The translations under genes and the position numbers were made by a program. 64,000 nucleotides of DNA from Bradyrhizobium macuxiense (GTDB lineage: Bacteria > Pseudomonadota > Alphaproteobacteria > Rhizobiales > Xanthobacteraceae): contig NZ_VITY01000017.1 of assembly GCF_007993935.1 (NCBI RefSeq), positions 62,001-126,000 on the forward strand. Reading direction: 5' to 3'. The notes under the pieces were generated by a model. That model saw only the letters and a list, made by a program, of their open reading frames with translations, had not been told where the DNA came from and did no database searches. Every line of letters begins with the position of its first letter. The stretch's first letter is position 1. Positions 17,370 through 25,711 of this stretch are shown here, in pieces.

Positions 17370-18942
17370 GGTCGCCTCCGGCGCGCAGCGCGGCGAGTTG
17401 CTTCCAGACCGGCCGCGACGCCAGCCTTGCATCGAGATAGGTCGGGAAGATGCTGGCATAGCGCTTCGCCAGCGCGGCGTCAGGCGATTGCGGGGCGCTC
17501 AGATGCGGCGTGACCCATTGCTCGGCGCAGGCGCGCATGTCGGGATGGGCATCGATCGCGACCGCGGCGATCATCGCCGCACCTGCCGCGCCGGCCTCGG
17601 CGCGGCTGCAGATCCGGACGTCGCAATCCAGCGCGGCGCCGAGGATGGCGCCGAGCGCACGGCTCTTCGCCGCGCCGCCGGTGATCCGGACATCACGCGG
17701 CAGCGACCCCATCGCGGCGTAGCAATCCCGCGCGGCGAAGGCCAGGCCCTCCATCACGCCGCGCATCAGGTCGCCATAGCGGTGGCGCGAGCGCAGGCCA
17801 AAGAATTGCGCGCTGGCCTCATGCGCGACGAACGGGCCACGCTCGCCGGCATCGGAAATAAACGGATGGAACAGCACCTCGCCGGGCTTGGCGCGCAGCA
17901 CCTGATCGTCGAGCCGGCGGATCAGCTCAGCGCGCGTCCGCGTGACGCCTTCCGCCGCCAGCAAGTCGCAGGCGAGATCGAGCATCCAGTCGATGTTCAG
18001 CGTCGCCGCCATGTTGGACTGCATCTGGGCATAGTGACCCGGCACCGGGAACGGCATGGTGTAGCCGGTGGCCTCGCGGTTCAGCGTCACCGCGTCGGCG
18101 CTCGACACCAACCGCATATGCATGCCGGTCGAGCCAATGATGGTGCAGCCGACATCGGGCGACGGGTCATACAGCCCGGCTCCTAGCGCGTTGCAGATCA
18201 CGTCGACATAGCCAAGGCAGACCGGCACACCTTCCGGCAGGCCGATCTCGATGGCGGCGGCCGCGGTCAGCGGATGTGTCGTGACCGCGCCGTCGACGAC
18301 TTGCGGGAATAGATGCGTCAGGCCGTCGATCCCGATCAACCGCGCGGTCTCCGCATCGAAGCCGCGCTTGCGGAATTCGCCGCAGGAGAACGTGGCTTCG
18401 GACGGATCGGTGGCGCGCTCACCGGTGAGCAGGAAATAGAGCCAGTCCTTGCAATGGAACGCCGTCGTCGCCCGGGCGATCGCCTCAGGCAGGTGCGCCT
18501 GCAGCCACGCCAGTTGCGGCCCCTGCTGGCAGGCGTTGAGCCCGGAGCCGGTGCGGCGATAGAGCGGCGCGTTGCGCTCGCTGGCGCGGATCTGCTCGAC
18601 CAGCCGGCCGGCGCGTGAGTCCAGCCACAGCAGCGCCGGCGCAACCGGCCGGCCGTCGTCGTCGATCAGCCAGGTGCCGTCGCCCTGCCCGGTCACCGCG
18701 ATCGCCGCAATGCGTGCGGACAGATCAGGCACCGACTTCGCGAGCGCACGAATGACCGCGACCGTATCGGTCCAGGTCCGCGCCATGTCCTGCTCGACAT
18801 GGCCGCCGGCCAGGCTGCTATACGCGTTCGGCCGCGAGACGTCGGCAAGCTGCTCGCCGGCCAGCGTGAACGCCACCGCCTTGATCAGCGAGGTGCCGGC
18901 ATCGATGCCGATGATGACGTCGCGACTTGCGGAAGCGGCCAT
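17362..18942 (-). CDS. FGGY-family carbohydrate kinase, EryA-like
   Basis: 526 residues from the ATG at 18942 (MAASASRDVIIGIDAGTS), two bases after the preceding ATPase gene stops. FGGY hallmarks: N-terminal phosphate loop GIDAGTSLIKAVAF, VTGQGDGTWLIDDDG, ALLWLDSRAG, the C-terminal ATP-binding GGAAKSRALGAILGAAL, and EAGAAGAAMIAAV. The GQGDGTWLID stretch resembles erythritol kinase EryA and YoaC-type kinases more than glycerol or xylulose kinases. It would phosphorylate the imported polyol or ketose. A second, distinct FGGY kinase is encoded divergently at 25712. Confidence 0.88.
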   Translation of the reverse strand: MAASASRDVIIGIDAGTSLIKAVAFTLAGEQLADVSRPNAYSSLAGGHVEQDMARTWTDTVAVIRALAKSVPDLSARIAAIAVTGQGDGTWLIDDDGRPVAPALLWLDSRAGRLVEQIRASERNAPLYRRTGSGLNACQQGPQLAWLQAHLPEAIARATTAFHCKDWLYFLLTGERATDPSEATFSCGEFRKRGFDAETARLIGIDGLTHLFPQVVDGAVTTHPLTAAAAIEIGLPEGVPVCLGYVDVICNALGAGLYDPSPDVGCTIIGSTGMHMRLVSSADAVTLNREATGYTMPFPVPGHYAQMQSNMAATLNIDWMLDLACDLLAAEGVTRTRAELIRRLDDQVLRAKPGEVLFHPFISDAGERGPFVAHEASAQFFGLRSRHRYGDLMRGVMEGLAFAARDCYAAMGSLPRDVRITGGAAKSRALGAILGAALDCDVRICSRAEAGAAGAAMIAAVAIDAHPDMRACAEQWVTPHLSAPQSPDAALAKRYASIFPTYLDARLASRPVWKQLAALRAGGDHA

Positions 18943-18944
18943 GG

Positions 18945-20066
18945 TCAGGACACCTCCGCATGGCGAATACAGGCCCCATTGCTGCCGAAGATATGCAGGT
19001 GACGCGGCTCCAGCGCGAACGGCACGATATCGCCCGGCCGCGCGGCGACGCGGCCCGGCGTCACCGCGATCAGCATGCGGCCGTTGCAATCGCCGGCGAC
19101 ATGCGACTGATCGCCGAGCCACTGGTTGGAGACGACCTTCACCCTGACGTCGCCGGTCCCGACCGCGATCTTCTGCGGACGAATGCCGATCCGCACCTGC
19201 GGCGTGCCGGCAAGCACCTTCGCCGCCTCGCTGTCCAGGCCGGCGCCGCCGATGTCGAAGCCCATCTCGGTTCCGACCGACAGGCGGAAGCCGCCATCCG
19301 ACCGCGTCACGCTGGCGTCGAGCAGGTTCATCGGCGGCTCGCCGATGAAGCTCGCGACGAACAGATTGGCGGGCCGGCCCTTCAGCTCCTTCTCGCTGGC
19401 GAATTGCTGCAATATGCCGCCTTCCATCACGGCGATGCGGTCGGCCAGCGCGCTGGCTTCGGTCTGGTCGTGGGTGACGAAGATCGCGGTCATGCCGCGC
19501 TCGGCGAGCAGGCTCTTGATGCGGCCGCGCAGCACCGCGCGCAGCTGCGGCTCGAGCTGTCCCATCGGCTCGTCGAGCAGATAGAGATCGGCATCGCGCA
19601 CCAGCGCCCGCGCCAGCGACACCCGTTGCTGCTGGCCGCCGGAGATGGCGCGCGGATAACTGTCGAGGATGTCCTCGATCTCGACCAGGCGGGCGATCTC
19701 GTCCACCCGACGCGCCACCTCGGCTCGCGGCAGCTGGGCGGATTTCAGCGCGAAGGCGATGTTCTCGCGGACCGTGAGCGGCGGATAGAGCGAATAGCCC
19801 TCGAAGGCCATCGCGACCTTGCGCCGCGCCGGCGGCAGCTCGTGGATCCGCCGCCCGCCGAGCGCGATCGATCCGGCCGAGACGTCCTCGAAGCCTGCGA
19901 TCATGCGCAAGGTCGAGGTCTTGCCGCAGCCCGACGAGCCCAACAGCGCGACGATCTCGCCCTTCTCGACCGCCATGTCGAGCGCGCGCACCGCGTGCAC
20001 CGGCTCTTTACCGCGGCTACGGTAGACCTTGTCGATGCCTCGAAGCTCGAGCATGTCCATGACCAT
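18945..20066 (-). CDS. ABC transporter ATP-binding protein (UgpC/MalK-like), subunit 1
   Basis: 373 residues. Walker A GSSGCGKT (43-50), signature ISGGQ (141-145), Walker B LYLLDEP with the catalytic Glu (E166), H-loop His in VTHD (H199), then a C-terminal OB-type regulatory domain with PQVRIGIRPQKIAVG. Two departures are visible: the Q-loop reads MAFEGYSLYP (Glu89 in place of Gln), and the D-loop reads GQLEPQLR (Glu for Asp). It pairs with the second ATPase (20073-21170), whose own catalytic positions are altered, so the two probably form an asymmetric heterodimer. Located six bases after that gene in the operon. Confidence 0.9.
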   Translation of the reverse strand: MVMDMLELRGIDKVYRSRGKEPVHAVRALDMAVEKGEIVALLGSSGCGKTSTLRMIAGFEDVSAGSIALGGRRIHELPPARRKVAMAFEGYSLYPPLTVRENIAFALKSAQLPRAEVARRVDEIARLVEIEDILDSYPRAISGGQQQRVSLARALVRDADLYLLDEPMGQLEPQLRAVLRGRIKSLLAERGMTAIFVTHDQTEASALADRIAVMEGGILQQFASEKELKGRPANLFVASFIGEPPMNLLDASVTRSDGGFRLSVGTEMGFDIGGAGLDSEAAKVLAGTPQVRIGIRPQKIAVGTGDVRVKVVSNQWLGDQSHVAGDCNGRMLIAVTPGRVAARPGDIVPFALEPRHLHIFGSNGACIRHAEVS

Positions 20067-20072
20067 CGGCTC

Positions 20073-21170
20073 CTATGCCGCCTTGAGCCGGGGCGAGGCC
20101 CCGATCCGCAGCCCGGTCGCGCGATCGAACAGCATCGCGGCATCGCTCGCGAAGCGGACGAAAACGCCATCGTCGGCCGCACCCTGCGGCGCATCCGGCG
20201 GCAGCGCCGCCAGCCACTCCGTTCCATCGGCGAGACGAAGCAGCAGCACCGCCTTCTCGTGCATTGGCGTGATCGCGAGGATGCGCGCCGGGATGGCGCC
20301 GTCGCTGGACGCGGATGAGACCGCGAGATCCTCCGGCCGGACGCCAAGCCAGCATGAACCGAGCGACGCTGTGCCATCGGCCGCAGCGAGCCGCATCCTG
20401 GCGCCGGCAACCTCGGCCGACAGCATGCCGTGCTCCGCGACTGGAGATACCTCGGCGAGATTGATGGTCGGATCGCCGAACAGCCGCGCGATCGCAACCG
20501 AGGCGGGCTGGGCATAGATGTCGGCAGGCGTCGCGACCTGCGCGAGCCTTCCATCGATCAGCACGGCGATGCGGTCGGCGATCGCCATCGCCTCGCGATA
20601 GTCCTGGGTCACGTAGAGCACGGCGGCGGTGCCACGCCGCAGCAGGTTCGGCAGCTCGAGCCGCATCTCGTAGCGCAGCTTGGCATCGACATTGCGCAGG
20701 GGATCATCGAGCAGCAGCACATCCGGATTGCCGATCAGCGCCCGGGCCAGCGCAGTGCGCTGCTTCTGCCCGTTCGACAATTCGCGCGGCGCGTGGCCGA
20801 GCACGTGCTCGATCTTGAGCAGCTTGCTGATCGCGGCAACACGTCTGGCAACTTCGTTGCCGCTGGCACGCAGGCCGCTTGCGATATTGTCGCGGGCGGT
20901 CATGTGCGGGAACAGGGCAAAATTCTGGAACGCCATGCCGATGCCGCGCCGCTCCGGCGGGGCGCCGACGACTGAGCGGCCGCCGATCAGGATGTCACCG
21001 TCGTCCGGCTCGAACATGCCCGCGATCATGCGCAACAATACGGTCTTGCCGCTGCCGGATGGACCAAACACGGCGACGATCTCGCCGGGCTCGACCGCCA
21101 GCGACAATCCGTCGGCGGGCCGCGCCGCACCGAATGCCTTGCTCACCGAATTGATTTCAAGACGCGCCAT
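20073..21170 (-). CDS. ABC transporter ATP-binding protein (UgpC-like), subunit 2, atypical catalytic site
   Basis: 365 residues. Walker A GPSGSGKT (36-43) and Q-loop MAFQNFALFP (Q82) are normal. The signature reads LSNGQ (131-135), the residue after Walker B is Asp (VLLLDDP, D156) where the catalytic Glu is expected, and the H-loop His is Gln (VTQD, Q189). Its ATP site is probably slow or inactive. The C-terminal regulatory domain (CWLGVRPEDLAVS) is present. The altered motifs seem to be a conserved subfamily trait rather than decay, since the frame and the rest of the protein are intact. Confidence 0.88.
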   Translation of the reverse strand: MARLEINSVSKAFGAARPADGLSLAVEPGEIVAVFGPSGSGKTVLLRMIAGMFEPDDGDILIGGRSVVGAPPERRGIGMAFQNFALFPHMTARDNIASGLRASGNEVARRVAAISKLLKIEHVLGHAPRELSNGQKQRTALARALIGNPDVLLLDDPLRNVDAKLRYEMRLELPNLLRRGTAAVLYVTQDYREAMAIADRIAVLIDGRLAQVATPADIYAQPASVAIARLFGDPTINLAEVSPVAEHGMLSAEVAGARMRLAAADGTASLGSCWLGVRPEDLAVSSASSDGAIPARILAITPMHEKAVLLLRLADGTEWLAALPPDAPQGAADDGVFVRFASDAAMLFDRATGLRIGASPRLKAA

Positions 21171-21174
21171 TGGA

Positions 21175-22032
21175 TCAGCCCTTCACCGCGCCGAGCGACA
21201 GACCCTCGACCAGATAGCGCTGCGCATAGAGCGCGAGCAACAAGGTCGGCGTCACCGACAGCACGATCGCCGCCGCGATCTGACCGTATTGGATTCCCGA
21301 CGCGGTGACGAAGGCGAGCGCGCCGACCGTCACCGGTTGCTTGTCGGCGGAGGCCAGGATCAGCGCGAAGACGAAATTGTTCCAGCAGAAGATGAACGAC
21401 AGCAACCCCGCCGCGGCGATGCCCGGCCCTGCCAGCGGCACCGCGATGCGGGTGAAGGCCTCGCGCCAGGAATGCCCGGCGAGCCGGTAGGCATGCTCGA
21501 TGTCAGGGCTGATATCCTCGAAATAGCCGCGCACGATCCACAGGATCAACGGCAGTGCGATCAGCTGATAGACCCAGACGATGCCGAAGTAGGTGTCGTT
21601 GAGGCCGAGCTCCTGGTAGTACAGCGACAGCGGCAGCAGCACGAGCAGCGGCGGCGCGAAGCGGAACGACAATAGCGTGAAGGCGATGCTCTCGCCGAGG
21701 CGGAATTTGAAGCGCGCGAAGGCGTAGGCCGCCGGCACGCCGAGCAGCAGCGCCAGCAGCACCGCCGCGCTCGACAGCACGACGCTGTTGAAGAGATTGC
21801 GCATGAAGGAGATCTGTAGATTGCCGGCCGCGGTGCGCAACTGGCCGGAGATCAGCGCCTCGTAGTTCGCAAACGTCGGCTCGAACAGGATCCGCGGCGG
21901 AATCCTCAAGATCTGTTCGTTGGTCTGGAACGACATCAGGAAGATCCAGACGATCGGAAACATGAAGAAGATCAGGATCAGCGTGAGCGCCACGCCGCGG
22001 AAGATGCGACCGGCAAGGCTGGAATGTTCCAT
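21175..22032 (-). CDS. Sugar ABC transporter permease, MalG-type
   Basis: 285 residues from the ATG at 22032, 14 bases after the first permease gene ends. Six expected membrane segments starting with GVALTLILIFFMFPIVWIFL. The cytoplasmic EAA loop that docks on the ATPase is readable: IEHAYRLAGHSWREAF, then RIAVPLAGPGIAAAG. The C-terminus ends YLVEGLSLGAVKG, typical of CUT1 permeases. An open frame continues upstream in phase but overlaps the neighbouring permease and has no family features. Works with the MalF-type permease, the two ATPases and the binding protein of this operon. Confidence 0.92.
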   Translation of the reverse strand: MEHSSLAGRIFRGVALTLILIFFMFPIVWIFLMSFQTNEQILRIPPRILFEPTFANYEALISGQLRTAAGNLQISFMRNLFNSVVLSSAAVLLALLLGVPAAYAFARFKFRLGESIAFTLLSFRFAPPLLVLLPLSLYYQELGLNDTYFGIVWVYQLIALPLILWIVRGYFEDISPDIEHAYRLAGHSWREAFTRIAVPLAGPGIAAAGLLSFIFCWNNFVFALILASADKQPVTVGALAFVTASGIQYGQIAAAIVLSVTPTLLLALYAQRYLVEGLSLGAVKG

Positions 22033-22046
22033 CGCGCCGCTCCCCG

Positions 22047-22982
22047 TCACGCGTGGCCGTGCGCACGCGCGCGCAGCTGCAGCCAGTTCTTGATGAAGAT
22101 GTTCGACAGGATGTTGGTGATCAGCCAGAGGATCATCAACAGCGCCGCCGACCTGCCGACATTGGTGTACTGGAAGAATTCCAGATAGGCCTGCACCTGG
22201 AACACCATCAGCCGGTCGCCCGGCCCGCCCTGTGTCATCGCGTAGATGATGTCGAACTGCTGGATCGAATCCAGCAGGCGGAACAGCGATGCCGTGATGA
22301 TGTAGGGCGCCAGCATCGGCAAGGTGATGCGGAAGAAGACGAAGCTCGCCGGCACGCCGTCGAGCGCCGCGGCCTCGAACGGCTGCCGCGGCAGCGAGCG
22401 CAGGCCTGCCAGCAGCAGGATCATGATGAAGGGCGTGTAGACCCAGACGTCGACCAGCACCACCGTGAACAGCGCGCTCGATGGATCGGAGGCCCATTTG
22501 AAGTCGGTGACGCCGAACAGGCCGACCAGATAGGACAGGATGCCGAAGCTCGGATTGGTCATCAGCTTCCACATCAGCGCGGCGATCGCCGGCGCCGTCA
22601 TCAGCGGCAGCAGCAGCATGATCGACACCGCATTATGGAAGCGGGTCGGCCGCCGCAGCAGCAGCGCGATGCCGAGCCCGAGCAGCAGCTCGAGCACGAC
22701 CGTCACCGCGGTATAGGTGATCGAGATCCGGAACGTATTCCAGAACGCCGGATCGGACAGAAAGTCGATGTAGTTGCCGGCACCGATGAAGCCGCGCAGA
22801 TAAGGCAGGTTCAGCCGGTAGCGCTGCAGCGAATACACCGCCGCGGTCACGAATGGAACCAGGATCGCCACGCAGACGAGCAGCGCCGGCAGGCTCAGCA
22901 GATAGGGCAAGAGGCGCACGCGCGGCCTTGGCTTGGCCGGCGCTGCCTGCGCGTTCGTCTGGAGAAGTTGGACCATGCTCAT
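22047..22982 (-). CDS. Sugar ABC transporter permease, MalF-type
   Basis: 311 residues with six hydrophobic segments, beginning with LLPYLLSLPALLVCVAILV. The EAA loop reads FEAAALDGVPASFVFFRITL, followed by PMLAPYI. NPSFGILSYLVGLFG is the usual CUT1 periplasmic motif. It lies 110 bp downstream of the binding-protein gene; that gap holds two perfect hairpins likely to set relative expression. Confidence 0.92.
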   Translation of the reverse strand: MSMVQLLQTNAQAAPAKPRPRVRLLPYLLSLPALLVCVAILVPFVTAAVYSLQRYRLNLPYLRGFIGAGNYIDFLSDPAFWNTFRISITYTAVTVVLELLLGLGIALLLRRPTRFHNAVSIMLLLPLMTAPAIAALMWKLMTNPSFGILSYLVGLFGVTDFKWASDPSSALFTVVLVDVWVYTPFIMILLLAGLRSLPRQPFEAAALDGVPASFVFFRITLPMLAPYIITASLFRLLDSIQQFDIIYAMTQGGPGDRLMVFQVQAYLEFFQYTNVGRSAALLMILWLITNILSNIFIKNWLQLRARAHGHA

Positions 22983-23014
22983 GATGATAGGAGATCGCGT
23001 TCCGCTGGCAAACG

Positions 23015-23082
23015 CCGCCGGCTCGGATGGGACAAGGCTCCGAGCCGGCGGATGGGTGCGGTGCGGGGATCAAGCACCGCAC
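23015..23082 (-). promoter_or_regulatory. Tandem mRNA hairpins between binding-protein and permease genes
   Basis: Two perfect stem-loops in the 110-bp gap. The first has a 13-bp stem, CCGCCGGCTCGGA (23015-23027) with TCCGAGCCGGCGG (23039-23051), and an 11-nt loop. The second has a 9-bp stem, GTGCGGTGC (23056-23064) with GCACCGCAC (23074-23082), and a 9-nt loop. No T-tract follows. Such structures between binding-protein and permease genes (as in malE-malF) stabilise the upstream message and lower downstream expression; that role here is inference. Confidence 0.7.
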
Positions 23083-23092
23083 AGTAGACCCG

Positions 23093-24532
23093 TCAGCCGA
23101 GACCGGCCTGCTTGAGCTGGCGGTTGATGCTGTCAGCGAGCTTGTCGAGCCCTTCGTCGACGCTGACCTCCTTCGCCACCATCTTCTGCAGCGAGGCGGC
23201 CCATTCCGTCGTCAGGTCGAAGAACAGCGGCTGCGCCGTGAAGTAGATCTTGGCGCCGGGCGACGACATGTCGTGCTGCTCGAGATAGCCGGGATAGGAT
23301 TTCGCGATGCGGTCGCGGAACTCGCTGTCCTTCCACACCGAGGTGCGCACCGGATTGACGAAGTCCATCTTGCGCGCGCCGAACAGATCATGCTCGACGG
23401 AAGCCGCCCACTGCATGAACAGCCATGCGGCGTCCTTCTGCTTGGAGAAGGTCGACATCGCGAGCGACCAGATCCAGACGTTCGGGGTCGGCGCCTTGGC
23501 AGCCGGATTGGCGGCGAACGGCGCGTAGCCGAGATGCCCCTTCTCCTTGTTGTCGCCGCCGTTCATGAAGTAGCCGAGGATGTCGGCGTCGAAGATCATG
23601 CCGGAGGCGCCGGCGCCGAGATCGGTGCCGACCTGGTACCAGGTGTAGGTCGACCAGTTCTTCGGGCCCGAGGTCTGGATCATCTTCACCCATTTGTCGT
23701 GGAAATCCTTGGAGGCCTTGGTGTTCATCGCGGCCTTCAGCTTGCCGCCCTCCATCACGAAGTCCTTCTGGCCGAAATTCGAATAGGCCGACAGGAAGCC
23801 CGGATGGATGGTCGCCCAGGAGCGCGAGCCGCGCACGCCGACGCCGTAGGGGCCGCCGGCGTCCTTGGTGATCTTGGCCGCGACCTCCAGCATCTCGTCG
23901 AGGTTCTTCGGCGGCTTGACGCCGACCTTGTCGAAGACGTTGCGGTTGTAGGTGATGTTGTTGAGCTCATAGCCCCACGGGATACACCACTGCTTGGCCT
24001 TGCCCGAGCCGAGCTCGGAGCCGGCGACGCCGTCCCATGCGGTGGAGGCGCGCAAGCCCGGCAGCACGTCGTCCCAGGCGAACGCCGGATTGGTCTTGGC
24101 GGGATCCTTGATGTAGGTGTTGAGATCCTCGATCCAGCCCGCCGGACCGTAGGTCCAGGTCATGTAGGCGCCGGTCATGAAGGCATCGTACTGGTCCGAC
24201 TTCGACGACAGCGCCGCCGTCACCTTGTCGAAATAGACGTCCTCCGGGAAGATGTCGTAGGTGACGTTCATGCCGGTCAGCGACTTGAACGCCTCGATGT
24301 CGCCGATCATCGCATCGACATAAGGGTGCTTGTTGAGCAGCAGCTTGACGCTCTTGCCGCTCTGCGCCTTCCAGTTGAAGTCGGCGGCCATCGCCTTCGA
24401 CATCGAGGAGGCGAAGGCGGCGTTTGCGGCAAGGCCCGCAATGCCGAGCTTGGCGGCGCCGTCGAGGAGATCGCGGCGGCTGATGCGTTTGGCAGCGTAG
24501 GAGTCGAACAGATTCTTCTCGCGATCGAACAT
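23093..24532 (-). CDS. Sugar/polyol ABC transporter substrate-binding protein
   Basis: 479 residues, family-1 extracellular solute-binding protein. The N-terminus has a twin-arginine-like sequence (AKRISRRDLLDGAAKLG) followed by a hydrophobic stretch and an Ala-rich cleavage region, suggesting Tat export. The mature protein has the usual strands and domain-linker features (FDKVTAALSSKSDQYDAFM, CIPWGYELNNITYNRNVFDK, WIWSLAMSTFSKQKDAAW). Second gene of the operon, 28 bp after the SorC regulator. The family transports oligosaccharides, sugars or sugar alcohols; the ligand is not deducible. Confidence 0.9.
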   Translation of the reverse strand: MFDREKNLFDSYAAKRISRRDLLDGAAKLGIAGLAANAAFASSMSKAMAADFNWKAQSGKSVKLLLNKHPYVDAMIGDIEAFKSLTGMNVTYDIFPEDVYFDKVTAALSSKSDQYDAFMTGAYMTWTYGPAGWIEDLNTYIKDPAKTNPAFAWDDVLPGLRASTAWDGVAGSELGSGKAKQWCIPWGYELNNITYNRNVFDKVGVKPPKNLDEMLEVAAKITKDAGGPYGVGVRGSRSWATIHPGFLSAYSNFGQKDFVMEGGKLKAAMNTKASKDFHDKWVKMIQTSGPKNWSTYTWYQVGTDLGAGASGMIFDADILGYFMNGGDNKEKGHLGYAPFAANPAAKAPTPNVWIWSLAMSTFSKQKDAAWLFMQWAASVEHDLFGARKMDFVNPVRTSVWKDSEFRDRIAKSYPGYLEQHDMSSPGAKIYFTAQPLFFDLTTEWAASLQKMVAKEVSVDEGLDKLADSINRQLKQAGLG

Positions 24533-24560
24533 GTATTTCCTCTCCTTGTTGACGCTTGTT

Positions 24561-25577
24561 TTATTTGTCCTTCCGGGTCTTGCTTCTTGTCTTGCCGGAT
24601 GTGGTCTCCGGCTTGTCGGTGGCGAGCGCCTTCGCAGTCGCTTCGTCGATGATGAGGCCGTGCAGCACGCCGCTGCGCAGCACGCCGCGCAGTGCGGTCA
24701 CCTTCGCCGGACCGCCGGCGATGGCGACGATGCGGTGCTTCCTGAGATCGGCCATGCTCATGGAGGTGGCGCGGGCCGACAGATCGGTGTCCAGCACCGT
24801 TCCGTCGGCGCTGAAGAAATGTCCGAGCAGATCGGCGCAGGCGCCGACCCGCTTCAGCTCGGCCACCTCGTCCGGCTTGATCATGCCGCTCGCCACCAGA
24901 AAGCCGTCATGGCTGACCTGGCCGATGCCGACGAACAGCAGCGAGGCCTGGCGCGCCAGCGCGAACACGTCCGCGATGCCGAATTGCTGCATCAGCACGG
25001 CGCGATCGGCGACCGAATTGGCGAACACCGGCACCGGCAACAGATAGGCTTCCGCGCCGGTGCGCTCGGCGAGGCGATGAATCACGTCGAACGGATTGGC
25101 GGCAAACTTCCGCGTCAGTCCGCCGAGCAGCGACACGAATTGCGCGTCACGCGCCGGCGTCTGCGGCATCTGCTCGACCACGGCGGCGAGCGTGCGGCCA
25201 TGGCCGACGCCGATCACCTTGTCGTCGCCGCGCTCCAGGATCTGGCGCAGGAAGCTCGCGCCTTCCAGCGCGAGCGCCTTGAGCGGCAGATCGCTCTCGC
25301 CGAGATCAGGCGCGACGCGGCAGAACGCAAGGCCGAAGCGCTGCGTGAGATCGTTCTCCAGCGCGACGCATTCGGCGACCGGCCCCTCGACGAAGACGCG
25401 GATCATGCCCTCGCGGCTGGCGCGCGCGATCAGGCGGTGCGCCTTGGTGCTCTGGATGTTGAGACGGTCGGCGACCTCCGACTGGGTCAGCCCGGCCGCG
25501 AAATACAGCCACGCCGCGCGGGTCGCGAGCGACGCCTCGCCGTCGATCGTCGGCAGCCTGTCGGGCGGAGTGGCCAT
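24561..25577 (-). CDS. SorC/DeoR-type sugar-binding transcriptional regulator (EryD-like)
   Basis: 338 residues. N-terminal helix-turn-helix: TRAAWLYFAAGLTQSEVADR, then LNIQSTKAHRLIARA. The C-terminal effector domain (KVIGVGHGRTLAAVVEQMP, LLFVGIGQVSHDGFLVASG, IAGGPAKVTALRGVL) is the NagB/RpiA-like fold that senses phosphorylated sugars. A Lys/Arg/Thr-rich tail follows. SorC proteins such as EryD control pentose and polyol operons. It is the first gene of the ten-gene leftward operon and lies next to the divergent three-gene operon, with inverted repeats between. It probably represses both until a phosphorylated intermediate accumulates. Confidence 0.9.
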   Translation of the reverse strand: MATPPDRLPTIDGEASLATRAAWLYFAAGLTQSEVADRLNIQSTKAHRLIARASREGMIRVFVEGPVAECVALENDLTQRFGLAFCRVAPDLGESDLPLKALALEGASFLRQILERGDDKVIGVGHGRTLAAVVEQMPQTPARDAQFVSLLGGLTRKFAANPFDVIHRLAERTGAEAYLLPVPVFANSVADRAVLMQQFGIADVFALARQASLLFVGIGQVSHDGFLVASGMIKPDEVAELKRVGACADLLGHFFSADGTVLDTDLSARATSMSMADLRKHRIVAIAGGPAKVTALRGVLRSGVLHGLIIDEATAKALATDKPETTSGKTRSKTRKDK

Positions 25578-25593
25578 GTCCGGAAAAGTCCGC

Positions 25594-25628
25594 TTGCAAA
25601 ATTCTTCACGTCCTGCAAAAAATTGCAG
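25594..25628. promoter_or_regulatory. Candidate SorC operator between divergent sugar operons
   Basis: Perfect inverted repeat CTGCAA-AAAA-TTGCAG (25613-25628), preceded by a related half-site TTGCAAAATT (25594-25603) about two helical turns away. It sits in the 134-bp gap between the SorC gene (starts 25577) and the kinase gene (starts 25712), exactly where a shared operator is expected. Confidence 0.65.
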
Positions 25629-25711
25629 AGGCCGAACGGGGCGTCAATCCCCTAAACGTGCTGCAGCGCAACCAACGTCGACGCGCGGGCACGAGAGAGC
25701 GGTGAAGTCGG

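Noticed and set aside
21175..22572. Longer 465-residue version of the MalG-type permease
   Set aside because: The upstream part overlaps the MalF-type permease in another frame and has no membrane segments; the ATG at 22032 fits the family.
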